In this document: positions 7,742 through 15,894 of the stretch, piece by piece
Layout: each line of letters opens with the position of its first letter
How positions within the stretch are numbered: the stretch's first letter is position 1
NCBI GenBank assembly: GCA_003963145.1
Contig: RXJJ01000009.1
Location: forward strand, 193,749-257,748
Source: Bradyrhizobiaceae bacterium
Lineage (GTDB): Bacteria > Pseudomonadota > Alphaproteobacteria > Rhizobiales > Xanthobacteraceae
DNA length: 64,000 nucleotides
Reading direction: 5' to 3'
Notes under the pieces: generated by a model
The model's database searches: none
What the model saw: only the letters and a program-made list of their open reading frames with translations
What the model was told of the DNA's origin: nothing
Made by a program: the position numbers and the translations under genes

Positions 7742-8428
7742 CTATCTGAATATCTCTGGGCATTCGCGGCAACATTTGTTCCGCACGATGATGTAAATAA
7801 GGTGAATGGTTCCGAGGCCGGCGAGAAAACAGAAAAGCGAAATGTAAGCATAGGTGAGAAACAGGTAGACGACGATAGTGATGGCAATCAGCGTCAAACC
7901 AAATAGACGTATGTGCAAATAGGTGGAGATCATGGCTGGCGTGATGAGCAGAAAAATATAGATCGCATAAGTCAGTTGGCGTGGAATGAGATAATCAAGA
8001 AACATGGTGTCTTCGTAAGCTAGCGAATGCTGGTTAATCCTGACATTTACCCAATCTGGATGGAAAAGATGTGGAACAAACAGGACTAGACCAAAAACCA
8101 ACCCCGCCAGCGCAAAGCCCAGCAATGGCAATTTGCGCCGACTGGCTGGAGGTTCGAGGAAATAGATGCTGAACGGTACCCATACCGGCCAAATCAGCCA
8201 GGAGAAAAAGATGAAACTCATGGCAGCCCACCAAATCATCGATGGGTCAGAGTTATTCACTCCCATCCAGACGTGGCCTTCCATGAATTGCTGGAGGCCC
8301 GCCAAAGTCGGCATCTGAGAAACCGGAAAGTACCGTTTGTTTATCTTGAGCGCCTTCCAACCTGCAAATACGCCGCCAACGACTAAGACGCCGCCAGCGG
8401 CAAAACTCACAGGTTCGCAGAAACACAT
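7742..8428 (-). CDS. DUF6629-family integral membrane protein
   Basis: A 228-residue protein beginning MCFCEPVSFAAGGVLVVGG; the MCF(S/C)-x3-SF start is the hallmark of DUF6629. About seven hydrophobic segments follow, for example MIWWAAMSFIFFSWLIWPVW, LPLLGFALAGLVFGLVLFVP, LTYAIYIFLLITPAMIST and LTLIAITIVVYLFLTYAYI. The C terminus ends in CCRECPEIFR. Function is unknown. It stands alone in its orientation between the opgC remnant and the NifX-like gene. Upstream, 8429-8681 contains no gene or recognisable operator. Confidence 0.65.
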   Translation of the reverse strand: MCFCEPVSFAAGGVLVVGGVFAGWKALKINKRYFPVSQMPTLAGLQQFMEGHVWMGVNNSDPSMIWWAAMSFIFFSWLIWPVWVPFSIYFLEPPASRRKLPLLGFALAGLVFGLVLFVPHLFHPDWVNVRINQHSLAYEDTMFLDYLIPRQLTYAIYIFLLITPAMISTYLHIRLFGLTLIAITIVVYLFLTYAYISLFCFLAGLGTIHLIYIIVRNKCCRECPEIFR

Positions 8429-8681
8429 ACTTTATGCCCTTCCCCACGTTGAGCTTGGTATCGACGACGCCGCAGATCGAACTCTGCAGAATGGCAAAAA
8501 GGGCCATAATTGCCCTGCTGCACCTGACTTTGTGCCGAAAGCGAAGGCTAGATTCTTTGACTTCGGTTAAGTCGATCCGATGTTGCAACTTGAGGTATAA
8601 TCTATTGAATTTCTTAATAACATATTGGATCACAACGCCGAACGCTCCTCCGATACCTTGATCGGCGAGGAAACAAGTTGG

Positions 8682-9029
8682 TCACGCCTTTGGCAAAGTG
8701 GAAAAGGAGCTGATTAATTCGTCGACCGAGCAGTTGCACGAACCCAAGCGGACATCAATCCCGGCAGCACTCAACTTCTCCCTTTCCGGTCTAGCGACAA
8801 AGCCGCAAATAAGGCGTCTTGGTTTCAATGCCAGAATAACTTCACATGCCGACTTTGCGCCGGATTGATCGCAAGGATGGAATTCCTTCGATCCGTCTGC
8901 TGAATTGACCAGCAGGACGCCATCGCACTTTTCGAAAAACGGACAAAGGAGCAGCGTGGAGCAACTGTTCAACACAAGCACGGCGGTTCGAACTGCAGCG
9001 GCCGACGAATTAGATATTGCATTTGCCAT
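8682..9029 (-). CDS. NifX/NifB-type cofactor-binding-fold protein
   Basis: A 115-residue protein, with GAGG 7 bases before ATG 9029. The C-terminal half, FHPCDQSGAKSACEVILALKPRRLICG followed by REKLSAAGIDVRLGSCNCSVDELI, matches the pattern of the dinitrogenase iron-molybdenum cofactor biosynthesis family (NifX, NafY, NifB C-terminal), small domains that bind Fe-S or metal clusters. Cysteines in HPCDQ, SAC, ICG and GSCNC could be ligands. No nitrogenase genes are present, so it may carry another metal cluster. It is divergent from the gene at 9238, with a perfect FixK box between them. Confidence 0.5.
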   Translation of the reverse strand: MANAISNSSAAAVRTAVLVLNSCSTLLLCPFFEKCDGVLLVNSADGSKEFHPCDQSGAKSACEVILALKPRRLICGFVARPEREKLSAAGIDVRLGSCNCSVDELISSFSTLPKA

Positions 9030-9150
9030 GCAATCCTCGCATCGGGTCGTGTTATTTCGCCCCTCACGGGAATAACAATACTAACCACTCGCAATCGAGA
9101 TTCTGAACAATCACCTTGAATCAATATCCGTTTTTTTGAGCCGTTATACG

Positions 9151-9164
9151 TTGATCTGGATCAA
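9151..9164. promoter_or_regulatory. Perfect FixK/FNR box
   Basis: TTGATCTGGATCAA is an exact TTGAT-N4-ATCAA palindrome. It lies 122 bases upstream of the NifX-like start (9029, leftward) and 74 bases upstream of the rightward ORF at 9238. Either or both could be controlled by an oxygen-responsive FixK/FNR regulator. Confidence 0.7.
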
Positions 9165-9237
9165 TACATCATGTGCCTTTGATGTCATGCTTATAGGTGG
9201 CACTGAAAGTGTGAAACTCGATTTTGGACCGCACATC

Positions 9238-9702
9238 ATGTTTGCCTTATCAATGCCGAAATGGGGTCAACGCCAAGTCGTTAAGACGACGTTGTATGCT
9301 ATCGTTTACGTTCTGAGATCGGCGGCTCTTATTGTCTTGACGTTGACATTGCTTGCGTTTGTGATGCTTGAGAACGCGCAAGCGTGTTCAGGAGAGAAAG
9401 GCTACCGGGTGCCGCTTGTTGCGCAAAGCGCGGCACACTTTAGCAGTAGCGCAAAACAATCAGCAGCATCATCGACCATTAAGGCTACCGTCGAGAACAG
9501 CAGCGACCGGTCAGACCGTTGCCATGACTTCGCTGCCATCGGGTCATGCTGTTCTGCGTGTACATCAGCCTTGATTGCTGGCAGTTGGACCGCCGCTCGG
9601 GATATTAGTATCAGTCTGCGTCGCGATCCGGCGCCTCCAGAAGCCAGCCTGCGCTCTACTGGATTCGGCACTCAGTTTCGACCTCCCCGAAGCTTTCTCT
9701 AA
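9238..9702 (+). CDS. Small secreted or membrane-anchored Cys-rich protein
   Basis: The ATG at 9238 gives 154 residues; the frame is open further upstream but then overlaps the FixK box. The N terminus has a hydrophobic stretch (SAALIVLTLTLLAFVMLENAQA) that looks like a signal peptide or anchor, followed by CSGEKGYRVPLVAQSAAHFS, a Ser-rich linker and a GSCCSACTSALI cluster. The CCSAC motif could bind a metal such as copper, in keeping with the cluster, but this is inference. It was not recognised as a named family. A perfect FixK box 74 bases upstream suggests oxygen control. Confidence 0.5.
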   Translation: MFALSMPKWGQRQVVKTTLYAIVYVLRSAALIVLTLTLLAFVMLENAQACSGEKGYRVPLVAQSAAHFSSSAKQSAASSTIKATVENSSDRSDRCHDFAAIGSCCSACTSALIAGSWTAARDISISLRRDPAPPEASLRSTGFGTQFRPPRSFL

Positions 9703-9831
9703 TCAGGCTTCCGATCGACCACGCTCTCCTTGCGAGGAGGATGATGCTTGATTGGAGGATCTAGCCGCTGGGTTCGATTTCGAACCCGCCTTGATTAGGA
9801 ATGCGATTTTGAACTTCGGGAGTTACTAAAA

Positions 9832-10707
9832 ATGTCCAATTTGACGAACAGAGAAAGAAAGATTCCATCCGATCATGCGAGCGGTTCGGTATATAGAGGT
9901 ACACCTTACACGGATCATGCAGCGGGCGTGCTGACTTTGACCGACCGCTACAAGTCCGTCGATCGTCAAATCAAGGCCGGCTGCGATTTATTCCGCGTTG
10001 GTGAGAGAGGCGAAGGCCTCTATAGTCTCATAGACGGGTGGGTAGCGCTCTACAATTTGCTGGATGATGGTCGAAGGCAAATTCTTCAGTTCGCTCTTCC
10101 CAAGAGTGTACTCGCTTTCCTTCCCGCGCACGGGGGGATGATGAGTTATGGTGCGCAGGCTCTGACGGACACGGTGGTCGGCATCGTCCCGCACGAAGAC
10201 CTTGGACAGCTATGTCGAGACAATCCGGGTATGGGAATGCAACTTGCGGGCCTAATCTCGCAAGATCGTGGGCTGGCATACGACCATTTATCCAGCATCG
10301 GCCGACGGTCTGCGCGAGAGCGCGTCACATATTTGTTGCTTGAGCTGTTTATTCGCACTCGGATGCGATGGCCCGGCCATCGTATCGAAGAAATGCACCT
10401 CCCGCTAACTCAGGAGGACATCGGAGACGCGACCGGCCTCACCGGCGTACACGTCAATCGAGTGCTGAGAGATTTGCGCCAAGACCGAATTGCCGAGTTC
10501 CATTATCGACGTCTCCGAATCCTGAATCCAGACAAGCTCATAGATGTTGCCGGAATCGACCCCCATGTCGCTCTATCATGGATCGGCAATAATGCTTGCG
10601 ATAAGGAGAGTTCCCAGCCCCAACCAAGCGTGACGAGCACTCCGAATATATGCTGCGCGGTAATGCCACGCGCGATTTCGAGGCAACGGGAGGCGCATCT
10701 ACCATAA
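9832..10707 (+). CDS. Crp/Fnr-family transcription regulator, paralog without Cys cluster
   Basis: A 291-residue protein. It has a cNMP-binding-like beta roll (IKAGCDLFRVGERGEGLYSL), dimer helix (YDHLSSIGRRSARERVTYLL) and winged helix (LPLTQEDIGDATGLTGVHVNRVLRDLRQ). From LSSIGRRSARERV to the end of the DNA-binding domain it is closely similar to the regulator at 4988, so the two are paralogs. It lacks the N-terminal CxxC pairs, so it should not sense oxygen through an Fe-S cluster. Its recognition helix has GVHVNR and lacks the FNR/FixK glutamate. A 35-residue low-complexity tail follows the HTH domain. It faces the same direction as the VIT transporter that follows. Confidence 0.85.
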   Translation: MSNLTNRERKIPSDHASGSVYRGTPYTDHAAGVLTLTDRYKSVDRQIKAGCDLFRVGERGEGLYSLIDGWVALYNLLDDGRRQILQFALPKSVLAFLPAHGGMMSYGAQALTDTVVGIVPHEDLGQLCRDNPGMGMQLAGLISQDRGLAYDHLSSIGRRSARERVTYLLLELFIRTRMRWPGHRIEEMHLPLTQEDIGDATGLTGVHVNRVLRDLRQDRIAEFHYRRLRILNPDKLIDVAGIDPHVALSWIGNNACDKESSQPQPSVTSTPNICCAVMPRAISRQREAHLP

Positions 10708-10911
10708 TCAGGTGCTCCAGAGACGTCTCATTGCGTGAGGCTATCGATTCCACGTTCTTGGAATTATTCGTCTAAAACGCATCACAACGATTTCATGTAC
10801 TCCGATTCATCGCCGGGTGATAAATCAAGTCCAAAGTTCGGTGATGCCATTATAGATAGACAGAGCATGGCTGATTGAACGCCTAGCGAGGCAATATACT
10901 GAGGCTAATCC

Positions 10912-11607
10912 ATGCGTCGCACGCATCAGGAGAAACATCTTATCGGACGAATTGGGTGGCTTCGGGCCGCCGTACTCGGCGCAAATGATGGGATCATCTC
11001 GACGGCGAGCCTAATTTTGGGGGTAGCTTCTGCGGCAGCCACTCAAAACAATATATTACTTACAGGGATAGCTGGACTGGTTGCCGGCGCGATGTCCATG
11101 GCGGCGGGAGAATATGTCTCAGTCAGTTCGCAGTCCGACACCGAGCATGCAGACCTCGCCCGTGAAAGACAAGAGCTCACAAATGACCCGGAATCTGAAA
11201 AGAGAGAACTCGCTCAGATCTATATGTCCCGGGGCGTCGATGCCGATCTTGCCCGCCAGGTCGCCGAACAACTCATGACCAAGGACGCCTTGGGCGCGCA
11301 TGCCCGGGATGAACTCGGCATCTCAGAGATTACCACCGCACGCCCGGTGCAGGCGGCGCTGGCATCAGCGGCGAGCTTTTCAATTGGAGCGGTCGCCCCG
11401 CTGGCGCTTGTGCTCCTCTCTCCGGCGCACTGGTTGCTCCCGGCCGTTTCTATAGGTTCTCTATTATTCCTTGCCCTGCTCGGCATGATCGGCGCAAAGG
11501 CAGGCGGCGCCGGAATCCTCAAGCCAACGATACGCGTGACGTTCTGGGGCGCTCTCGCGATGGCCGTGACCGCCGGCATCGGTGCGATGTTCGGCACTGT
11601 CGTCTGA
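10912..11607 (+). CDS. VIT1/CCC1-family transporter
   Basis: A 231-residue protein beginning MRRTHQEKHLIGRIGWLRAAVLGANDGIIST. The sequence GANDGIISTASLILGV and the block GAMSMAAGEYVSVSSQSDTEHADL are signature elements of the VIT1/CCC1 family, which moves Fe2+ or Mn2+ across membranes. A soluble helical insert (residues about 80-150) and three C-terminal membrane segments follow. No gene is visible in the 200-base stretch before it. It converges on cytochrome b561 with 13 bases between the stops. Confidence 0.85.
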   Translation: MRRTHQEKHLIGRIGWLRAAVLGANDGIISTASLILGVASAAATQNNILLTGIAGLVAGAMSMAAGEYVSVSSQSDTEHADLARERQELTNDPESEKRELAQIYMSRGVDADLARQVAEQLMTKDALGAHARDELGISEITTARPVQAALASAASFSIGAVAPLALVLLSPAHWLLPAVSIGSLLFLALLGMIGAKAGGAGILKPTIRVTFWGALAMAVTAGIGAMFGTVV

Positions 11608-11620
11608 CATCTTCTCGTCG

Positions 11621-12160
11621 CTATGAAGTTTCACCCGGCAGCATCCGCTGCAGCACCCGGTCCTTGTAAACCAGCAGATGCATCAGTGCCGCGCCCACAT
11701 GAACACCGACCACAACGAGCAGCGTCCATTCCATGATCTGGTGCAATCCGTCGATCCGCTGGATGACTGCCGGGCTCTGTGAAGTCAGCATCGGCAACGG
11801 GATCGCGAAGAACAGCGATACTGTCCATCCGCGCGCTGAAGCGAAGAGCCATCCGCTCAGCGTCGTTGCGAAAACGAGCGCATAGAGCAGCCAATGAGCT
11901 AACTCCGAGAGATTGCGTTGCAATGCCGGCAGGGAAGCATCTTGCGCGACAGGGTTCGTCAGGCGCCACACGAGGCGGAATGCGATTAGAGCCAAAATCA
12001 AAATGCCGAACGAGATGTGAAGAGCCATCGCCGTGCCAGGTGGTCCGCGATGGACGTCTGGCATCAGCCAGCCAATCAAATATTGCCCGAGCAACAACAC
12101 CACGACCAGCCAATGCAAGGTCTTGGCGGTCGCGCCATAACCTCGTGCATATTTGAGCAT
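11621..12160 (-). CDS. Cytochrome b561 family protein
   Basis: A 179-residue, four-helix membrane protein. Histidines fitting the heme-b ligands of bacterial CybB-type proteins are seen at KTLHWLVVVLLLG, ALHISFGILIL, HWLLYALVFATTLSGWLF and GLHQIMEWTLLVVVGVHVGAALMHLLVYKD. It would transfer electrons between quinol or superoxide and a periplasmic partner. It lies directly downstream of the multicopper oxidase gene on the same strand, 102 bases away, so co-transcription is possible. Confidence 0.85.
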   Translation of the reverse strand: MLKYARGYGATAKTLHWLVVVLLLGQYLIGWLMPDVHRGPPGTAMALHISFGILILALIAFRLVWRLTNPVAQDASLPALQRNLSELAHWLLYALVFATTLSGWLFASARGWTVSLFFAIPLPMLTSQSPAVIQRIDGLHQIMEWTLLVVVGVHVGAALMHLLVYKDRVLQRMLPGETS

Positions 12161-12262
12161 CGCGATGATTTCCTTGTCTGGATAGTTCGATCTTTTTGGC
12201 TCGGCCAGTCGCTATATGGTGCTTGATCTTGCGACGCTCTGGCGGAGCAGGACTCGTTGAGA

Positions 12263-13759
12263 TTAAACAACGACAAACTGGCCCATCATTCCGGCATCCT
12301 CATGTTCAAGATTATGGCAATGGTACATGTAGGCATATTCCGCGCTTGCAGCTCTTGTGAACTCAGTGATCACGCGGACCACCGATCCAGAATCAACAAG
12401 CACAGTATCCTTAAGGCCACCCTCTTGAGGTAACGGCGGAGCACCGTCCCGATCGAGAACACGAAATTGAATACCATGGATGTGAAAGGGATGAGGGAGC
12501 GGCGTCGAATTTCGAATCTCCCAAATTTCTATACTGCCCGCCGGTACTTCGAAATCGATTCGCTCTTTGCTCATGGAGCGACCGTTGATTCCCATTGAGC
12601 CACTCAGGTTACTGCGCCCCATCATTCCCATACCCATCATGGCCATATCCAATGTCAAAGTCCGAGTCAGTGTAGATTTTGCAGGAAGCCAATTTGGAAC
12701 TTGAATGAGTTTCGTCGGAATCGAAACGTTGATTGTTTCGAAGTTTGCTGCACGAAGCTCAAGTAGCGGAAAAGTTTCCGAATTGTCCGACATGGTGCCC
12801 ATCATCATGCCTCGACCCATCGGACCCGCGTGGACAGAATCCGGATAGCTCATTAAACGAAACGATTGATTGGCTTTCGCATCGATCAGCAGTTCTGCGC
12901 GTTCACCCGGGCCTAGCCGAAGCTGGCGCTGGCTTACGGGCCGCTCCAGAAGGCTGCCGTCCGAGCCTACGATCATGAGATCGGCTCCATCATCACGGCC
13001 AATCGAATAGATACGGGAGTTCGAACCATTCAGGACACGTAGCCGGGTGAGCTGTCGCAAGATGTTAAAGTGAGGCGTAACAGACCCATTCACTAAAATA
13101 ACATCGCCCTTATAGCCCATCATAGTGTCATGCATTGACATCGGATAGTCGAAACGACCATCTCGCTGAAATCGGCGATCCTGAATAACAAGTGGAATAT
13201 CATCCACGCCGTACTCGGTCGGAAGGCCAACCGACCCGCTCTCGTCATCATCAATCAAAAATAGGCCAGCCAATCCCCGAAGCACCTGCTCGCCAGTTCG
13301 TCCCATCGTGTGCGAGTGATACCAGCACAGCGACGCTTTCTGATTGATTCGAAATGACGGCTCCCAAACCGCTCCTGGCTCAATGAGCTGATGGGGACCG
13401 CCGTCAAAACGCGCAGGAATACGCAACCCATGCCAATGAACCGTGGCTGGCTCAGAAAGCAAGTTTCGCACTCGAAGTATGAGTTGATCACCCGCGCGTC
13501 CGTGAATTGTCGGACCCAGATAGCTCCCATTGAAGCCAATCGTCGGCGTTGCAATGCCGGGCAGAAATTCTGAAGTTCCGGCTTGCATAGTCAGTTCATA
13601 AATTTTCCCATTAACGCTGGGCTTGCCTTCCAGCAGTGGTGGAATCTTCAACTCATTTGAAAATTGCTCCCCTTGTTGAGCAAACGAACGACGCAAATTA
13701 AACAAAGCGACAGCGGTCGCTGTCGATCCGATCACAAATTGGCGACGGGATATGCTCAT
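12263..13759 (-). CDS. Multicopper oxidase, Tat-exported, CueO-like
   Basis: A 498-residue protein, with ATG at 13759 and GGAG 7 bases upstream. The N terminus is a twin-arginine signal (MSISRRQFVIGSTATAVALF). The copper sites are all visible: TVHWHGLRIP, CWYHSHTMGRTGEQ, HPFHIHGIQFRV and MYHCHNLEHEDAGMM, giving the type 1, 2 and 3 ligands. Met-rich segments (GPMGRGMMMGTM and MAMMGMGMMGRS) resemble those of CueO that bind Cu(I). The likely role is periplasmic Cu(I) oxidation. It is the third gene of an operon with a small membrane protein and a DUF2933 protein, headed by a perfect FixK box. Confidence 0.9.
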   Translation of the reverse strand: MSISRRQFVIGSTATAVALFNLRRSFAQQGEQFSNELKIPPLLEGKPSVNGKIYELTMQAGTSEFLPGIATPTIGFNGSYLGPTIHGRAGDQLILRVRNLLSEPATVHWHGLRIPARFDGGPHQLIEPGAVWEPSFRINQKASLCWYHSHTMGRTGEQVLRGLAGLFLIDDDESGSVGLPTEYGVDDIPLVIQDRRFQRDGRFDYPMSMHDTMMGYKGDVILVNGSVTPHFNILRQLTRLRVLNGSNSRIYSIGRDDGADLMIVGSDGSLLERPVSQRQLRLGPGERAELLIDAKANQSFRLMSYPDSVHAGPMGRGMMMGTMSDNSETFPLLELRAANFETINVSIPTKLIQVPNWLPAKSTLTRTLTLDMAMMGMGMMGRSNLSGSMGINGRSMSKERIDFEVPAGSIEIWEIRNSTPLPHPFHIHGIQFRVLDRDGAPPLPQEGGLKDTVLVDSGSVVRVITEFTRAASAEYAYMYHCHNLEHEDAGMMGQFVVV

Positions 13760-13778
13760 GTAGCGCTCCGATGTCGGT

Positions 13779-14000
13779 TCAAGAATCGATATGCGGTTGA
13801 TCAGTTCTTCCGTGAAGCCGATGTCCATGTCCGACGAAATGCATCAGCGGGCACACGCAAGCAAGATATGGCACCGGAGCGAGAACATGACTGGTGTGCG
13901 ACCAGAGCAGATACCCCCCAAGCGCTGCGAGAACGAGGCAGACCAAGAGTCCAGACCTCGCACGGATAAAGCTCAAGACGGCCTCCACGAGAGATTTCAT
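13779..14000 (-). CDS. DUF2933 small membrane protein
   Basis: A 73-residue protein with one or two membrane segments (RSGLLVCLVLAALGGYLLW and VPYLACVCPLMHFVGHGHRLHG). The CPLMHFVGHGH block is the DUF2933 signature and matches the corresponding part of the protein at 6780. The start follows the stop of the upstream gene directly (TAA then ATG), and the multicopper oxidase starts 19 bases after its stop. It is therefore a tight operon member. The His/Met/Cys cluster suggests copper binding at the inner membrane (inference). Confidence 0.75.
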   Translation of the reverse strand: MKSLVEAVLSFIRARSGLLVCLVLAALGGYLLWSHTSHVLAPVPYLACVCPLMHFVGHGHRLHGRTDQPHIDS

Positions 14001-14228
14001 TTATCCACTAGGTGCGCTTTTTTGCTCAGGCCAGTCGCTACATGCCAAGATCCAAAGCGCCAACAGATTGAGGATGGGCACGAACACCAATATCGACCAG
14101 AACGGAGAAAAGCCGATCTTGGTGAGGATGCGACCAATTGGATACAGTACCAATGCTACCAATACTAGAAAGAGGAGCCAGTGAATTGGTCCAGCAACTC
14201 CCATCGCATCCGACCAGCTATACATCAT
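14001..14228 (-). CDS. Small two-helix membrane protein heading the copper oxidase operon
   Basis: A 75-residue protein starting MMYSWSDAMGVAGPIHWLLF. It has two hydrophobic helices (LLFLVLVALVLYPIGRIL and WSILVFVPILNLLALWILA) joined by TKIGFSPF. The pattern GRIL-IGFSPFWSI-FVPILNL is recurrent in small proteins of unknown function. It is the first gene behind the FixK box at 14286-14299 and is immediately followed by the DUF2933 gene. Function is unknown. Confidence 0.65.
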   Translation of the reverse strand: MMYSWSDAMGVAGPIHWLLFLVLVALVLYPIGRILTKIGFSPFWSILVFVPILNLLALWILACSDWPEQKSAPSG

Positions 14229-14285
14229 TTTCTTTCCCTCTCAATTTATGCAACAATTCACATAGACGTTTATGCGTACAGAGCG

Positions 14286-14299
14286 TTGATCAGGATCAA
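14286..14299 (-). promoter_or_regulatory. Perfect FixK/FNR box before the multicopper oxidase operon
   Basis: TTGATCAGGATCAA is an exact TTGAT-N4-ATCAA palindrome centred about 64 bases upstream of the start at 14228. With a class II position (-41.5) the transcript would start near 14251, leaving a leader of about 23 bases. Sequence and spacing fit oxygen-regulated expression of the operon 14228-12263. Confidence 0.75.
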
Positions 14300-14366
14300 T
14301 TGCGGCGCGCGATCATGACATCCGCTTCGGAAGGCGCCATTAGCAGGAATATCGTGAGCACTCCGC

Positions 14367-14782
14367 TCAGCGGCAATAGGCGCCACCCAACAGTTTCGCC
14401 GTTACAACATTGCGGATCGGTGGTTGATGAGCGCCGCGGATCGCTCGACCGCAATATTCATCGATTAAAACGGCAATGAACCTACGGTAGTGATGAGGAT
14501 CAAAGCCGCCGTTACCGCGACGCCAAAAAGGGCCGAAGCGCACTAGGGCAAGTCTCCGCCTGACAAAAGGCAACGCGATTAGCCCAACCCGCGCACCATC
14601 GATCGGCTTGTCTTGGTGACTGATCAGGATGTGACTAGCTTGCTCGCTGTGTTTCGCGTTTATAAAAATGGCGGTTTTTTCATAGTGAACATCCGCAAAG
14701 TCGTTGAGCACCAGTCGCCATCGGGCACGCAGTCCACGGCAATTGACTCGCCGGGCAAACCCACGGCGCGGGTTACAGTCAT
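14367..14782 (-). pseudogene. FemAB-like/GNAT acyltransferase N-terminal remnant
   Basis: On the reverse strand an ATG at 14782 starts MTVTRAVGLPGESIAVDCVP, which is lost to a frameshift near 14700. The neighbouring frame then continues FADVHYEKTAIF, ASHILISHQDKPIDGARVG and LIALPFVRRRLALVRFGPFW, then FRRF-like FIAVLIDEYCGRAI. The order hydrophobic strand, R-x-GPFWRR, then DEYCGRAI resembles FemAB/BioF2-like acyltransferases. The rest of such a protein (about 200 residues) is missing. The rest of the 790-base gap up to 15021 shows only the FixK box. Confidence 0.45.
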
Positions 14783-15063
14783 TTTGTAACTTTCATATTC
14801 ATTGGCGCGTGATCAGGCGGTGACGAGTTTTGACGCAGTGGATCGCCGTTTCAACCTCGTAAGGCACAGTGCCGCCCAGTTCTTGTATGGACTAGAGTCC
14901 GCATAATCGTCGCGGCCCATACACCCTGAGAGGAAGGCCGCGTAAGTAGAGCAAACACAGCAGTTAGCCTTGAATTTCACTGAAAAAGTGAGCGACTGGA
15001 TCTTGCGCGCACAGAAATCGAATGGAACAACTGCTCGCCGCTTTCCGTACGAGACAATTCAAT

Positions 15064-15894
15064 ATGTCGACTGATGAAGAAACGAGCTTTCAACTAACCG
15101 ACCAACAAGTAAATGCCATTCTCGATGCAGCTGGGCAAACCTATGAAATCGAACCGTGGATGAGAAAGGTTCTTCGTCAACAGTTCGGTGCACTACGGCG
15201 GGAAATTCTAAAACTTCACCGATGGAGACCAACGGGCGCACAGTCGACACTACGGAGAAGGTTAAAGTCATTTCCCGCTCAGCTGGGGCGAGTCGCAAGT
15301 GAATTGGGCAGCACGAAAAGTGAGATACGCGCGCTATTGATTGACGCTTATGACGATCAATATCCAGGCCTAAAGGACAAACAGCAATCGTTCAAAGCAA
15401 CGCTGGAGCGGATCGCGGAGGATCTTGCGCTTGTGTTTTCCACAATAAATTATCTCGAAGGACAAGTCGCCATTTTTGATAGGTATCAAGCAGGCGGCCT
15501 AGAAGATATTCCCCTCGATGAGAAACTCCCTCACTCGTTGGCAGGACTTTTCCGAAGGTTCAAAGAGAGGGATGCCTTGGAGATCCCAATCGTGTTGGCT
15601 GCTATAGTTTTGGCGAGACATTTCGAGCGAATCTTTCCGGGCCAGAAGTTCTACACGCCCGCTGACCACAGTAAGACTGGTCCGGCCATTCTAGAAGATG
15701 CCCGATTTGATAGCCCAGGCCTGCGATTCGGCGCGGCCGCCCTGGTGGCGCTCAGCTTGGAAGACGTCTTCGGGCGAAAAGAGGAAGATCAGAAACGCTA
15801 TATTGAGCGCCTTAAGAACGCTTTGGGCGACGCCTGGCATAACCACAAAACTGCAATAGCCGAACGAGGATCACTCATTCCCGACTATTTGTGA
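15064..15894 (+). CDS. Uncharacterised protein beside the clamp-loader-like module
   Basis: About 276 residues; the ATG at 15064 (MSTDEETSFQLTDQQVNAIL) is preferred, with 15022 as alternative, and neither has a clear ribosome site. The protein is soluble and helical, with basic and Leu-rich segments (KVLRQQFGALRREILKLHRW, FKATLERIAEDLALVF) and a later conserved-looking part (IVLAAIVLARHFERIFPGQ). It was not recognised as a known family. It converges on the delta/delta-prime-like gene with a 20-base overlap of the 3' ends. A function with that module is possible but not shown. Confidence 0.6.
   Translation: MSTDEETSFQLTDQQVNAILDAAGQTYEIEPWMRKVLRQQFGALRREILKLHRWRPTGAQSTLRRRLKSFPAQLGRVASELGSTKSEIRALLIDAYDDQYPGLKDKQQSFKATLERIAEDLALVFSTINYLEGQVAIFDRYQAGGLEDIPLDEKLPHSLAGLFRRFKERDALEIPIVLAAIVLARHFERIFPGQKFYTPADHSKTGPAILEDARFDSPGLRFGAAALVALSLEDVFGRKEEDQKRYIERLKNALGDAWHNHKTAIAERGSLIPDYL

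Noticed and set aside
9136-9237. Earlier start for the secreted Cys-rich protein
   Set aside because: It would place the FixK box inside the coding sequence and adds residues without a ribosome site.
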